From Brevundimonas sp. (GTDB taxonomy: Bacteria; Pseudomonadota; Alphaproteobacteria; Caulobacterales; Caulobacteraceae), in NCBI RefSeq assembly GCF_019636155.1, contig NZ_JAHBYB010000004.1:219564-251945 (forward strand): DNA of 32,382 nt, in the 5' to 3' direction. Below, one piece after another: positions 32,146-32,382 of this stretch; within the stretch, counting starts at the first letter, position 1; every line of letters starts with the position of its first letter. Under the pieces are notes generated by a model, which saw only the letters and a program-made list of their open reading frames with translations, was not told where the DNA came from and searched no databases. Position numbers and translations under genes: made by a program.

Positions 32146-32382
32146 GCCGCCATCCGGTCCAGGGCCGCGCCCACCGGCAGGATGTCCAGGCCCGCGTCTT
32201 TCGCCAAGCCGATCAGCCGGTCGATGTCCTCGGGACGGCAGCCATAGGGTGTCGGCCGGTCCGACACGTCATGCCCATAGGCGATCAGCCAGCCGCGCTC
32301 GTCCGCCGCCTGTCGCACCAGGGCCTCCAGGTCGTATCCGGGCAGGCGGCGCGATTCCAGGCCGATGGCCTGCAGGTTGGCC
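32142..32382 (-). CDS. Polysaccharide deacetylase family protein, C-terminus (cut by window edge)
   Basis: The last 79 codons of a minus-strand gene entering from the right edge. The residues GWLIAYGHDVSDRPTPYGCR and the following DIDRLIGLAKDAGLDILPVG are the typical final strand and helix of NodB-type polysaccharide deacetylases, with the late metal-site or catalytic histidine in YGHDV. The frame ends at TAG (32144-32142), and those bases belong to the arm of the inverted-repeat element. The substrate cannot be told from this part. Confidence 0.8.
   Translation of the reverse strand, partial: ANLQAIGLESRRLPGYDLEALVRQAADERGWLIAYGHDVSDRPTPYGCRPEDIDRLIGLAKDAGLDILPVGAALDRMAA

Noticed and set aside
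1-32382. CRISPR array
   Set aside because: No series of regularly spaced identical repeats was found; the repeats seen are single hairpins or inverted pairs.

Overview
The window reads as the right-hand part of an integrative mobile element joined to its host chromosome in a GC-rich alphaproteobacterium, most likely Caulobacteraceae and perhaps Brevundimonas. This placement is inferred from protein character and from intergenic repeat families, not from a database search.

Layout. (1) Bases 1-5.3 kb are plasmid/ICE backbone: the N-terminal end of an ArdC-type antirestriction protein, a DUF736 protein, a nucleotidyltransferase-HEPN fusion and a large ParB-like protein. (2) 5.4-12.2 kb is a complete, translationally coupled Wadjet operon (jetA-jetB-jetC-jetD, minus strand), an SMC-type anti-plasmid defence system. 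(3) 12.2-17.4 kb is a cargo patchwork: a lipoprotein, a SIMPL-domain lipoprotein, an IS5-family insertion that splits a GrlR-like gene, a small mercury-type module (merR divergent from merT and a Cys-rich gene) with a MerR-type 19-bp-spacer promoter, a membrane protein and a short tyrosine recombinase. Copies of one short hairpin repeat are scattered between these genes. (4) 17.5-21 kb holds an IS110-family transposase, a 45-residue basic protein, an SdpR/SdpI-like pair and a TraB/GumN protein. (5) 21.2-25.7 kb is a tightly coupled three-gene operon: winged-helix regulator, KGGVGR-variant ParA-like ATPase and a nitrilase-fold hydrolase. It is divergent from a DUF2971 gene and a small unknown gene (26.0-27.5 kb). 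This is the best candidate here for an undescribed system. (6) 27.98-28.28 kb is a complete tRNA-Leu(UAA) gene split by a 216-nt group I intron in the anticodon loop. It lies beside the element's tyrosine integrase (28.3-29.6 kb). (7) 29.73-29.77 kb is the 5' half of a different tRNA-Leu(UAA) gene, cut exactly at the anticodon loop, and I read it as the attachment junction. (8) From 29.8 kb onward is ordinary chromosome: DUF4190 membrane protein, M28 peptidase, DUF3297 protein, a MITE-like inverted repeat and the C-terminus of a polysaccharide deacetylase.

How it fits together. The element appears to have entered a host tRNA-Leu(UAA) gene at its anticodon loop. It seems to carry its own functional copy, whose anticodon loop is hidden from the integrase by a self-splicing intron. 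Its cargo is mainly conflict genes (Wadjet, the ParA/nitrilase operon, DUF2971, ArdC, HEPN) plus metal-related genes, with insertion sequences marking later accretion. The far attachment site and the conjugation genes, if present, lie left of the window.
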